Origin: Cryptomeria japonica
Taxonomy: Eukaryota; Streptophyta; Pinopsida; Cupressales; Cupressaceae
Direction of reading: 5' to 3'
Assembly: GCF_030272615.1 (NCBI RefSeq)
Contig: NC_081411.1
Span: 42,027,140-42,091,139 of the forward strand
DNA: 64,000 nt
Both the position numbers and the translations under genes were made by a program. The notes under the pieces are model-generated. The model worked only from the letters and a program-made list of their open reading frames with translations, did not search any database and was not told the origin of the DNA. Every line of letters starts with the position of its first letter. Position 1 is the first letter of the stretch. Shown here piece by piece: positions 11,011-21,946 of the stretch.

Positions 11011-12459
11011 CATATCAAATATTTAAAGATTCATAATTAAAATGATTAAAAATGATTGGCAACAAAACATCATATTAAAAATTTAAAATATCTTATAGTA
11101 TAATTTTTTAAAATTTCCATTTGAAGAGAGAATATCTTATGAAAAAATATCATAACATGTAAAAATTAAAAATAAGTATAAATAATTAAATATATAACAA
11201 TTATAAATTTGTAATGATTAAATATTAATATTTGACTATTAAAAAAAAACATTAATTTTAATAGCACAAATATACATAATTAAATATATAGTAAATATGT
11301 AATTGTAAATTTTTAATGATTAAATATTGTTTCTTATGATTTATTTGTTAAAGAAACACTAATTTTAAAATATATTAGACTTATAAATATTCAAAATATA
11401 TCAAAAATATATATAAATTCATATTAAAACATGTAAAATAAATTCATATTTAAATTTAAATATTTATGAAAACTACAAACAATAAATAATAAATTTAATA
11501 AATTAATAAATATTTAAATAAAAAATAAAACTAATTTTTAAAATGTAATAATTATAAATTAGCCTTTAATATTTTTTTAGTAAAGGCCACTTTTTATTCC
11601 CTTAAAGTTGTGTATTCACTTGCACAATACCTTTTCTAACGGAATGCAAGTCTTCCTCCCTCCCTCATATACAATCCCAAAATTTGGAGATAACCAAAGC
11701 TACAACTCAATTACACTTTTTGTCATGCCCAAAATTCTGGGCAAAAAAGGAATGATTTTATTTTTTTTAAATACTAACTAGATAACGTTAAGTTCGCTAA
11801 CACGAAACACACTACACAGTTTTGGTTCTAACTATGTTTAAAATAATCTTTTCCTACTATTTAAATGACATAAAATAAATTAAGATTAACTATGAATTAG
11901 TATAGACTAGCTTATTTTCGCTCAATCTAATTAATTTTATAGTTAAATATCAACTTCATAATATTCAGATTATGAATATTCAAGCTATTCAAATTTAAAA
12001 CAAATAATAACTTTATTAATATTTATTTCATGAATACCTAAACCTATTTAAGTTAGAAGTAAATATCAATTTCATTAATAATCAGCTCATGGACTTCTCA
12101 ATAAATTTAAATTTAAAATAAATATGGACTTCACTAATATTTAAACAAGTCAACTTATTTAAATTTAAAGTCTAATGTTAATTCATTATAATTGGATTCA
12201 TAGCATTTCAATTCTCTTTGGAAATTATAATTAAATAATTCCACCATACCTATATGTAAATATAATTAATATTATATAAACATAATATTAATATATTTTA
12301 AAACCTAAATGGGTTTACCATGCAAAACCTAACCCTTATTAAAATCTATAAAATAGTCCCCCCCTTATTTTATTTTAATACTCATTCTTCATTTATTTAC
12401 CCTAGCCCTAACCGAGCTAGGGTTTCATCTAAATTTATTGTTATGTTGCAGGGTTTAAA

Positions 12460-12712
12460 TGCAGGTCGACGGCGCTATTAACAGTGGCGGCTGAATTGGT
12501 GGAGGCGGAGAAATGGGAGCGACGCCACCAGTGGGAGGACCCACTGTGAGGGTCGTGGCCCACACAACGGCCTGCATAGTGGCTGCGGCCACTAGCGCAG
12601 ACGCGGCCACACAGGGAGCCGCAGGCCCTGTGCGTTCCGTGGCTCGCACAGAGGCTGCGACCTCTATGTTGGTCGCGGCCCGCATAGGGAATGCGTGCCT
12701 TGCATGACCCTT
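12460..12712. other. GC- and CpG-rich island inside the left LTR
   Basis: About 250 bp of GC-rich sequence inside an AT-rich LTR, with recurring GCGGCC and GGCC(A/C)(A/G)CAC motifs at roughly 25-35 bp intervals. The matching island in the other LTR is 21345-21600. Overlapping ORFs on both strands read A/V-rich and are composition artefacts. Confidence 0.7.
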
Positions 12713-12766
12713 CCCTTATATGATTCTTCCTTCTTTTTTTTTTGTTTTTTCTATTTTATTTTATTT

Positions 12767-12771
<5 letters not shown>

Positions 12772-12812
<41 letters not shown>

Positions 12813-12856
12813 CATGCATTTTTTTAAAACAAAAGGTAATTCATTAAGTTTAATAA

Positions 12857-12926
<70 letters not shown>
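12772..12926. repeat. Two (TA)n microsatellites in the left LTR
   Basis: Uninterrupted TA runs at 12772-12808 and 12858-12926 separated by about 50 bp. The right LTR has equivalent runs. Confidence 0.95.
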
Positions 12927-12930
<4 letters not shown>

Positions 12931-15692
12931 AATTCTTTTCTTAAAATAAAACCAATTTCATGGAAGATTCTTATTTTCCATTGTAGGAAAAGAAGTAAAG
13001 TAATAAATCTATTTGTTGTAGATATCAATTTCTGAAACTAAATATTGCCAGTATTTAAAATAAATGTCTATCTTTGTGAAGTAAATGGAAGATTATTTTC
13101 CAGAACTATGTTGTACTTTATTGCTTTTACAGAAAACAGAAATATAATTTTTATTTATTTTTAATCTACAATATGCTTGCAATCTAATTTATGCCTTTCC
13201 TATTTAATTTTATTTTAAATGCCTAAGAATGGAATAAATTTCTTGCTAAACTATTTATCATAACACATCGGATTTACTTTATTCTAGACTTAGGGAATAC
13301 TAATTTAGGAATACATAATTTTTTTCTGCAATAAATACATTTACTGAATCTGCAATTACTACTGCAACTGAATAGATATTTTTATTAAAATCTAATAACA
13401 ACTACAACTCTTTTTTTTTTTGCAATTAAAATGAAGACAAATTCACAGATAAAACAAAAAAACACAGAATTAAATAAAACTGATTTTCATATTAAAATGA
13501 CTATTGCATGCAATTTCAAAAGTATTTCTTTCCAAATAGAAAATATGAACATATCTAGCTTTTTACAAATCCTAAAGATATTCTACAAAATTTACAAGAT
13601 GTTTCTTTATTTAAGTACAATAACTAATCTCATGTCTACATTTCAAATTTACAACTTGCCTCTCATTTTAACGAATGAGGGCTTTTAAAACTAATAATTA
13701 TAACTGCACATAAATTTCTGCAACAATAATTCCTACAACCTTCCACTTGTCCTATTCTTTACTCTCGACATTCCTGCATATTAAATCACAACTATGACCA
13801 TGGAGTGCTCGCCTCCCAGCCTAGGCTAACTGGTAGCCACCCCCGAGCTCGGAGAACCAAGCCCTAGACGGATACAAACATGCAAACACATAGAGGACAG
13901 AATACACACAGATTTCAAACACACCCATCTCGGCTAAACTGCACCACACTTTGGTGATGACCTTTTTAAGGGTGGTAGTGGACCAATACCCTGAGGAGAA
14001 CTGCAAATATGGAAAACATGTAGCCACCTCATGGCACAACAAATACATCAAGAAATCTCAACCCCTTATTCCTTATGCCCCACAAGGCAATCTAGCCTTA
14101 TATCCCTCCTTATGACCCCCATTGCACAAACAGGCCATGCAACAAGGGTCACACAAAAATCCCTTGTGATCACTCTCATAACGAGAGTTTCTCACTCGAG
14201 GGTTGTCTCTCATACCACCCACAAGATCCTCCTCTCTCCCTAGAGTAAGAGGTCTTGAAAAACTCCCAAAAACACATACAAAACATAACACAAAATACCA
14301 AATGAAATTCCCAAAAAGGACATACAAGAAATCAGATTTCTTACACCAACATACTTTCAAACACATGCAAAAAGAAGTCATTTTAAGAAGAATATAACCA
14401 ACCTTAATCTGCCCAAAGGTAGGATAGTATTGTTTGAGGAAGAGCTGCCCAATTCCATGGATCTTCTCCTTCTACCCTTAGCCAAATTTTTATTATTCAA
14501 ATCTATTCTATTCTTTTCAAAATTTCTCTTGTCTCCAAAAAAAATGGAGAGTGGGTGATTACCCTCAAATTTTCAAATTCTTGCTTAAGAAGCTCATTCT
14601 CTCAGTTCTCACAAGTTTCTAAAAGCTAAAGAGGAAGGTAAGACAGAATGGGAAAGAGAACTCTCATTCCAATAGGAAAGTTTACAACTAGGTTCAAACT
14701 TCTAATTTCAATTTTCGCACAACTCAGAAAGGTCAAATTTTAGAGTGTCAAAAAGGTCACTTAGGAGTAGAAACTTGCCTAAAATTACCCCTAACCCTTA
14801 GGTATACCTTATGGGCTTTAGGAAACTCGATTAAACTACCCCTAGGTGTTCATTTAACCCATTTTAAACCCCTCTGAAGTTTATTTTCGGGTCAAACCTA
14901 TGTTGACCACCCCAAAGATTCTTTACCCAAGATATTTATGACATCACGTTACATTAATTGAAAAAGCTATAGTTGAACACTTTCCACCAAGAGACAAAAA
15001 TGAAAATTTAAACTTAAATCCACACGTGTCAAGTGACACAAAGAAAACACTTTTAAAATTTAAAACATGAAAACATATCTTGTGGATTTTACACAATTAA
15101 CTTAAATTCACTTAACACACATGCAACATATACTGTACGAATAAAATACAACACAAATGGGGTGTTGTCTTTCCAAATAGACACCCCTTGGCTTACGAAC
15201 ATACATAAGTCTAGGTTTGGTTCTCCGTAAATTTTCCATGGTCACATGGATAACTTCCTGCGCATCTCAATTTACACATTAGTATTTTCAAATATTCACA
15301 TATAATATAATTCAAAGGGATAATAATACACATCATCACTTGCATACAATTTACATCCGCACAAATTAAATACATCCTTTAGCCAAGCAATTTCACATAA
15401 GCAATTCATCCTAAATCTCATAAACTTAAACATACATCATAATTCTATTATCATAGTAAAGTCCTGCAAATTCAATAATGACATTTATCACCGCAATTTC
15501 ATCTTATTCAAAAATCATGTAGTGTTCTATCTCATAAAGCATATAAATAAATCATCAATATATAGCAATGTCAAGCAAATCTTGAAATCATGTAAGTTCT
15601 AAATTTCTAAAAGCATCACAATAAAGTATCCATAATAGTCTCAAATATAAAAATCATTGAAATGTCAGACTGAGTCGAGGTGAGGCCTCACA

Positions 15693-15704
15693 CCCTCCCC
15701 CTCT
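15693..15704 (-). promoter_or_regulatory. Polypurine tract of the chromovirus
   Basis: AGAGGGGGAGGG on minus, directly before the LTR start TGTGAGGCC. It primes plus-strand cDNA synthesis. The gag-pol stop codon (TAG, 15703-15705) overlaps it. Confidence 0.9.
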
Positions 15705-17094
15705 AGGAATGAACTTCCTCCTGGAGTTCATCAAATAGGTGGGGGTACTCTGATCTCATACGTGTTGCATCCTCCCATGAAGCCGTAACCTCATCATAGA
15801 AATCCCACTAGACCCTAACCTGGTCCAACTCTCGACCTCGAAGGGACAATGTCTGGCGTGCCAAAATGCGAATGGGCTCCAAAGCTAGCTACCCATCTGA
15901 CTCCACCTGCAAGGCATTCCAATCTAAAATATGAGACTCATCATAGATATATTTTCTCAAAACTGATACATGAAACACATCATGGATGCGTGATAGGCTA
16001 AGTGGCAATGCTAAACGGTAGGCAACTAGGCCTATCCTCTCAAGAATCTCAAAACGTCCTACAAAGCGAGGTGCGAGCTTAGAACCCTTTCCGTAATGGA
16101 TTGGACTCTTATGTGGTCACACTCTCAGGAAGACTATGTCTCCAACCATGTAGCTATGATCTATCCTCTTTGCATCGACATATTTCTTCTGTCTATCCTG
16201 AGCCTCTCTAAGATGCTACCTAATCAAATCCACCTGCTGTTCCATATCCCGAACTATCTCAGGACCAATAGCAACTCTATCCTCTATGCAATCCCAACTC
16301 AAGAGCGTCCTGCAAGGGCTGCCGTATAGTGCCTGGTAGGGTGGCATCCCCAAAGAAGTGTGATGCCCATTGTTATAGGCAAACTCCACTAAGGGAAGAT
16401 ACTCCTTCCACCGGGTCTGATGATCCATGACGTACATGTGAAGCGTATCCTCTAATACCTGATTGACCCTCTCTATCTAACCATCTATTTCCGGGTGATA
16501 GGCTGTACTGAAATTGAGCTTAGTACCCATAACTACCTGTAATGACTTCCAAAAGGAAGAAGTGAAAATAGAATCCCTGTCAGAAATAATCTTGCAGGGC
16601 ACGCCATGAAGTCTAACAATGTCCCGTAAGAACATATGTGCTACTGCTGGAGCTGTGAATGTAGTACGGACTAGTGAAAAGTAAGCTACTTTGGTCAACT
16701 TGTCAACTGTCACCAAGATAGCATCATGGTAACGAGAAGACATAGGAAAACCAATGATGAAATCCATGGATATAGTATCCCACTTCCACTCTGGTATAGC
16801 ATGAGACTGGAGCAACCCACCTGGAAGGCAGTGCTCCACCTTTACTCTCTGACATTCGAAGCATCAAGCTACTATCTCAGCAATGAGCTGCCGCATTCCT
16901 GGCCAATGATATAACTACCTCAAATCAGCATGCAACTTTTTAACTCTAGGATGCACTACATAAGGAGCTCTATGAGCCTCCATGACAATGAACTCTCGCA
17001 ATCCTCCAGAGGAAGGTACATAAATGTGCCCTCTGTGGCATAACAGTCCATCGGACTCCAAAGAATAATCCACATATTTCCCCTCTAGAGTAAC
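15703..17094 (-). pseudogene. Chromovirus integrase with chromodomain-like tail
   Basis: Integrase inserts the cDNA, and a chromodomain tail is thought to steer insertion to marked chromatin. The zinc module has the HHCC spacing ending CFECQ (about 16850-16990). The core shows D in MDFIIG, D in ISDRDS and E in ERVNQ (16477-16839, then across a stop). The tail near 15770-15900 reads LEPIRILARQTLSL...WED...YPHLF, like chromovirus chromodomains. Stops in the same frame are TAG at 16915, 16477, 16216, 15889 and 15808, and TGA at 16864 and 16117. Frame is kept throughout, and the natural end is the TAG at 15703 touching the polypurine tract. Confidence 0.9.
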
Positions 17095-17922
17095 CTAAGG
17101 TCGTATTACCTGACCAAGCTCTGCATACCATCCATCCTCTGGCAAGTGTTGTAGTATATGGTCTCTCAAATCCGTGCCCATAGATATGGTGTAAACCTCG
17201 TGACGTCTCCTACTCAAAGCATCTACAACTACATTTTCCTTTCCTTTGATGTAGTGAACGTCAAAATCATATTCGCACAAGAACTCCATCCATCTCCTCT
17301 GACGTGCATTAAGGTTCGACTGACTGAAGATGTACTGAAGACTCTGATGATCTGAATGCAGCTCGAAGTGATGACCTAAAAGGAAGTGTCTCCACCTCAC
17401 AAGTGCATGCACTACTGCTGCGAGCTCAGGGTCATGAGTGGGATAATTAAGTTCATGAGTCTTAAGTTTCCTAGACTCGAAAGCTATGGCCCTACCATCC
17501 TGCATAAGAACTGCTCCTAAACCCTCTAGTGAAGCATCTGTACAAACCATGAAGTCAGCTGTGGGATCTGGTACAACAAGGATCAGAGCGCTAGTAAGTG
17601 CCTTCTTGAGTTCCTGAAAGGCCTTCTCGCACTTCTCTGTCCACTCAAATTTCTTCCCTTTACACTGAAGAGAAGTAATAGGGTGTGCAACTCTAGAGAA
17701 TCCCTTGACAAAACATCGGTAATACCCTGCTAAGCCCATGAAACTTCTAACCTCTATCACACTAGTTGGTGCTAGCCAATCCATTATAGCCCTAATCTTT
17801 GATGGGTCAACTAAGATCCCATCACCAGAAATGACGTGCCCAAGGTACTTGACCTCTGATCGAAAGAAAGCACACTTTGACAAACTGCCAAACAACTGGT
17901 TATCTCGCAAACACTGCAATAC
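17095..17922 (-). CDS. Chromovirus RT thumb and RNase H
   Basis: 274 codons open between a TAG at 17923 and a TAG at 17095. They carry the end of reverse transcriptase (LGHVIS, then [15 protein letters not shown]) and RNase H with the expected D in CTDASLEG, E in HDPELAAV, D in HSDHQSL and D in VDALSRR. RNase H removes the RNA strand after minus-strand synthesis. It is in frame with the protease-RT segment upstream and integrase downstream, so this is part of one polyprotein. Confidence 0.9.
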   Translation of the reverse strand, partial: VLQCLRDNQLFGSLSKCAFFRSEVKYLGHVISGDGILVDPSKIRAIMDWLAPTSVIEVRSFMGLAGYYRCFVKGFSRVAHPITSLQCKGKKFEWTEKCEKAFQELKKALTSALILVVPDPTADFMVCTDASLEGLGAVLMQDGRAIAFESRKLKTHELNYPTHDPELAAVVHALVRWRHFLLGHHFELHSDHQSLQYIFSQSNLNARQRRWMEFLCEYDFDVHYIKGKENVVVDALSRRRHEVYTISMGTDLRDHILQHLPEDGWYAELGQVIRP

Positions 17923-19191
17923 CTATTTCAGGTGCTCCTTATGCTCCTTCTCATTCCGAGAATATATCAGTACATCATCAAGAAACACAATAACAAAACG
18001 GTCCAGAAATGTATGGAACACCCCATTCATGAGGCTCATAAAAACCGTTGGGGCATTCGTAAGTCCGAATGGAACTACGGTGAACTCATAGTGACCATAT
18101 CTAGTGCGAAATGTGGTCTTGTGGATATCACTCTCCACTATTCTCAACTGATGGTATCCTGACTTCAGATCTATTTTGGAAAAGACTTTGGCACCCTGAA
18201 GCTGGTCGAATAAATCATCAATTCTGGGCAAAGGATATCGGTTCTTGATGGTTACTTTATTTAGCTGCCGATAATCCATACATAATCGGAGAGATCCGTC
18301 CTTCTTAACGAAGATGACTGGTGCACCCCAAGGGGATACGCTAGGATGAATATAACCTTTCTCAAGGAGTTCCTCAAGCTGTATTTTGAGTTCATTAAGC
18401 TTGTTTGTGGTCATCCTATAAGGTGCTCTGGAAACTGGCTCGGCTCCTGGTATTAGGTTTATATGAAAATCAATCTCTCTACAGGGCGACATTCCTAGTA
18501 ACTCTGAAGGAAATACATCTAAATATCCCTTAAGGATAGGATGGTCGTCAAGCGATGTTTCTTTTTCTTCCTCTTCTCCTCTGTCACTAATAGTGATAGC
18601 AAAAAGCTGACATCCCTTTCGCATGCTTCGCTTAAGTTGCATTGTGGAGATCATACGAAGAGACACGGGCCTCTGAATCCCTGTGATAACTATGGGCGAA
18701 CCATGATCATCCTCACACTTGATCTTTTTCAGGTGGCAATCCATCTTGGCTCTGTGGGCATAAAGCCAATCCATGCCAAGTATGATTCTGTAAGATCCAA
18801 GTGGAGTCACTCTAAGGTCTACTAAAGTGGTGGTCTTGCCAATCTGCAGCTGACATGCCCTAACCTCTGATTCCACTGACACTCTAGCCCCTGAAGCTAA
18901 TTCCACTTCCCAACTTACACCTTGTCTAGTTTCCACTAGCCCGCATTGCTCCACAACCAATGGAGATATAAAGAAGTCAGTAGCTCCTGAATCAAACAAA
19001 ATAGATGCATTGTTACCTTTGATCATACTTGTAGATTCGATAACCGTGGCTTGATGCTCAGCCTGGCGGTTGTCAACCGTTGCGAATACTCTATGGGACC
19101 TGCCCATATCACCAACTGTCGGCTCTGAAGCGGCCATCCGCTGATTCCCTACCACCTGACCCTGAGGGCAATCCCTCACCATATGCCCCAT
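17923..19191 (-). CDS. Chromovirus protease and reverse transcriptase
   Basis: A 422-codon open segment. Aspartic protease motif [11 protein letters not shown] lies at residues 64-74. Reverse transcriptase follows with [52 protein letters not shown] and the catalytic [10 protein letters not shown] near the end. The two catalytic Asp residues are present, so chemistry is not lost in this domain. It stops at a TAG (17923-17925) in the helix after the catalytic box, where family members continue with Gln or another polar residue. Confidence 0.93.
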   Translation of the reverse strand: MGHMVRDCPQGQVVGNQRMAASEPTVGDMGRSHRVFATVDNRQAEHQATVIESTSMIKGNNASILFDSGATDFFISPLVVEQCGLVETRQGVSWEVELASGARVSVESEVRACQLQIGKTTTLVDLRVTPLGSYRIILGMDWLYAHRAKMDCHLKKIKCEDDHGSPIVITGIQRPVSLRMISTMQLKRSMRKGCQLFAITISDRGEEEEKETSLDDHPILKGYLDVFPSELLGMSPCREIDFHINLIPGAEPVSRAPYRMTTNKLNELKIQLEELLEKGYIHPSVSPWGAPVIFVKKDGSLRLCMDYRQLNKVTIKNRYPLPRIDDLFDQLQGAKVFSKIDLKSGYHQLRIVESDIHKTTFRTRYGHYEFTVVPFGLTNAPTVFMSLMNGVFHTFLDRFVIVFLDDVLIYSRNEKEHKEHLK

Positions 19192-20436
19192 GGCTCCACA
19201 CGTAAAGCAAGCACCCTGTGCCTGGAACTGGGTGCCCTGAGGCCTAGAGAAACCCTGACCTCCTGTCCTACTGGGTCCGCTCTACCCACCCCTGGAGGAC
19301 TGCCGAGTCCTCACTGGCTGTGTGTACTGCCCATGTGCTCTCTAATCACATCTCTGTCCCTAAGTCTACCACTGTTTGGGCTTGGAGCCCTGCTGATACT
19401 GTGGAGGCTTCTGCCTCTGGTTCTGTGGTGTCTGTTGCGGAGGAGGGGGTTTGGAGAACCCCTAAGAATTTCGGTTGTTTCCTTTCCAATGTGGTTTCTG
19501 GAATCCATAAGTCTGAGGTGTGGGATTTCGGTTTTGAAACCGATCCCTATTGCCCTATGGTTTGACCTGAATTTCCTCGGCAATCAGTGCCTTCTCCATA
19601 GCAACCTGAAGGCTCTTTGGAGTGGACATCCTAATAGGCTCAGCTATACCGACATTTAACCCTCTGATGAAGCGGTTTACAAGAAGTTTCTCATCCTTTA
19701 GATAATCTACATAAGGCAATAGCTCAAAGAATTTGCTTTCATACTGGGTTACTGATAAGCCTTTTTGTTGGAGATCGTGAAATTTGTCTATGCGATGCTG
19801 TCTGAAGTGTTCTAATAGGTACCTCTCGCGGAACCTCTCTGTGAATATCTCCCAAGTGAGAGTATCAGGAACTAATCCACATTTGTACTTTTCCTGTCCC
19901 CACCAAGTGGAGGCCGATCCTCTCAACAGATGAACTGCGACACATGCTTTTAGGTTGCTCTCATAAGAACGCAACGCAAAGCACCTCTCAAGACTCAAAA
20001 GCCATGCCTCGGCCTCTACCCCATCGGTAGAACCTCTGAAGGACGGTGGCTGGAGGCGCATGACCTCCCTGATAAGATCCCCTGGATCCCGGCGAGCTCT
20101 CTCAAAATAAACTGGTTCCACCACTAGAGGTGGTCCTAGCATGTGCACAAACTCTGGCTCATTTCCACCCTGACTTTCTACAGGAATCGGAGCTAGGCTC
20201 CTGCTTCGTTCCTGATTTCTAACCTGAGGGTTCTCTGCTGGAATCCTTTCCTGAACTACACCAATAAGATTTTGTATTGATTCTAAGAGGTCTCGGTTAG
20301 GTTCATTTGGCTATTCGGGAGGTGCTCTTGGGTTCTCTCCTGGAACTGATGCCTCCCTCACTACCTCTTCGCATGCTACACGCACACATCTAGGACCTCG
20401 TCCGTGCTTGTGAGCTTGTTACGTTGTCGGAGGCAT
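19192..20436 (-). pseudogene. Chromovirus gag with zinc knuckle, multiple TAG stops
   Basis: The ATG at 20434-20436 begins a frame that continues into protease. The capsid core is intact from 20148 to 19558, with WLLSLERCFALRSY, LRGSASTWW, FTERFRERYL and LPYVDYLKDEKLLVNRF. The Gln-rich linker holds six TAG codons (19555, 19462, 19366, 19360, 19342, 19282). The CCHC knuckle [14 protein letters not shown] follows near 19165-19212. A TAA (20419) and a TAG (20311) interrupt the N-terminus. Most of the Gln-rich stops look like CAG changed to TAG. Confidence 0.88.
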
Positions 20437-20590
20437 CCTAAGAGGAAAATAAGGCAAAATAAATAATTAATTTCTTTTAGAGTAATATTAATTCAATTAA
20501 ATTTAAATGTCTCATAAAATCAATTTGACAAAAATAATTTAAAAATCTAAGGTGAAACGTAAGTGGAGTAAGGTTCCTAGTGTGGAAACC

Positions 20591-20604
20591 TTGCTCTGAT
20601 ACCA
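20591..20604 (-). promoter_or_regulatory. Initiator-Met tRNA primer-binding site
   Basis: TGGTATCAGAGCAA on minus, an exact match to the standard plant initiator-Met primer site, three bases inside the 5' LTR. Confidence 0.95.
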
Positions 20605-21344
20605 AAATGTTATGCCCAAAATTTAGGGCAAAAATGGAATGATTTTTTTTTTAAAATACTAACTAGATAACGTTAAGTTTGCTAACACAAAACACACTAT
20701 GCAGTTTTGGTTCTAACTATGTTTAAAATAATCTTTTCCTACTATTTAAATGACAGAAAATAAATTAAGATTAACTACGGATTAGAATAGACTGGCTTAT
20801 TTTCACTCAATCTAATTAATTTTATAATTAAATATCAACTTCATAATATTCAGATTATGAATATTGAAGCTATTCAAATTTTAAACAAATAATAACTTTA
20901 TTAATATTTATTTCATGAGTACCTAAACCTATTTAAGTTAGAAGTAAATATCAATTTCATTAATAATCAGCTCATGGACTTCTCAATAAATTTAAATTTA
21001 AAATAAATATGGACTTCACTAATATTTAAACAAGTCAACTTATTTAAATTTAAAGTCTAATGTTAATTCATTATAATTGGATTCATAGCATTTCAATTCT
21101 CTTTGGAAATTATAATTAAATAATTCCACCATACCTATATGTAAATATAATTAATATTATATAAACATAATATTAATATATTTTAAAATCTAAATGGGTT
21201 TACCATGCAAACCCTAACCCTTATTAAAATCTATAAAATAATCCCCCCCTTATTTTATTTTAATACTCATTCTTCATTTATTTACCCTAGCCCTAACCGG
21301 GCTAGGGTTTCATCTAAATGTATTGTTATGTTGCAGGGTTTAAA

Positions 21345-21600
21345 TGCAGGTCGGCGATGCTATTAACAGTGGCGATCGAATTGGTGGAGGCGGAGAAATG
21401 GGAGCGGCGCCGCTAGTGGGACGACCCACTGTGAGGGTCGCGGCCCGCTGTGTGTGTTGCGGCCCGCACAGTGGCTGCGGCCACTAGCGCGGACGTGGCC
21501 ACACAGGGAGCCGTAGGCCCTGTGCATTATGCGGCCCGCACAGAGGCTGTGACCTCTATGTTGGTCGCGGTCTGCACAAGGAATGCGTGCCCTGCGTGGC
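21345..21600. other. GC- and CpG-rich island inside the right LTR
   Basis: Counterpart of 12460-12712. It keeps most CpG-containing motifs (GCGGCCCGC and similar), with differences between the copies at CpG positions. Confidence 0.7.
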
Positions 21601-21663
21601 CCTTCCCTTATATGATTCTTCCTTCTTTTTTTTTTGTTTTTTTTTTAATTTTATTTTTTTTAA

Positions 21664-21732
21664 TAATATATATATATATATATATATATATTTACATGCA
21701 TTTTTTTTTAAAACAAAAGGTAATTCATTAAG

Positions 21733-21807
<75 letters not shown>

Positions 21808-21903
21808 CGTAGGTTTGTTTCTACATTTGTTTCGTAGGTAAATTTTTATGATATGTTTTGTATATATGTATATATAAATATATACATGAAACCTACATGT
21901 ATA

Positions 21904-21944
<41 letters not shown>
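21664..21944. repeat. (TA)n tracts in the right LTR
   Basis: TA runs at about 21664-21691, 21739-21800 and 21907-21944. The last two flank a non-TA 100-bp segment. Confidence 0.95.
21801..21900. mobile_element. 100-bp segment with inverted ends, only in one LTR
   Basis: Begins ACACATACGTAGGTTT and ends AAACCTACATGT; the ends are imperfect inverted repeats of about 12 bp and sit between TA dinucleotides. The left LTR lacks it. It could be a tiny TA-targeting MITE inserted after the element integrated, or a segment deleted from the other LTR by slippage between TA runs. Confidence 0.4.

Positions 21945-21946
<2 letters not shown>

Larger units (their letters stand above)
8239..11720. other. 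AT-rich intergenic DNA, no gene seen
   Basis: 3.5 kb of strongly AT-rich sequence with short purine-rich tracts and no ORF with domain features. About 8365-8430 resembles parts of 25637-25690 and 25930-25990. It directly flanks the chromovirus insertion at 11721. Confidence 0.7.
11721..15692 (-). repeat. 3' LTR of the chromovirus (left copy)
   Basis: Starts TGTCATGCCC and ends GGCCTCACA on plus. It aligns along its length with 20608-24716. It holds a GC-rich island (12460-12712) and two (TA)n tracts (12772-12808, 12858-12926). It lacks the 100-bp segment found in the right copy. Confidence 0.93.

Noticed and set aside
12455-12707. Ala/Val-rich ORFs on both strands of the GC-rich LTR island
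   Set aside because: Composition effect in a non-coding LTR segment; present on both strands with no domain.
12742-13035. YIYIYI-type ORFs over TA repeats (also 21556-21841 and 48534-48864)
   Set aside because: Microsatellite artefacts.
13431-14397. ORFs of 64-102 codons repeated in both chromovirus LTRs (also 22457-23424)
   Set aside because: They occur in LTR sequence in several frames, with no domain or start context; duplication of the LTR explains their recurrence.
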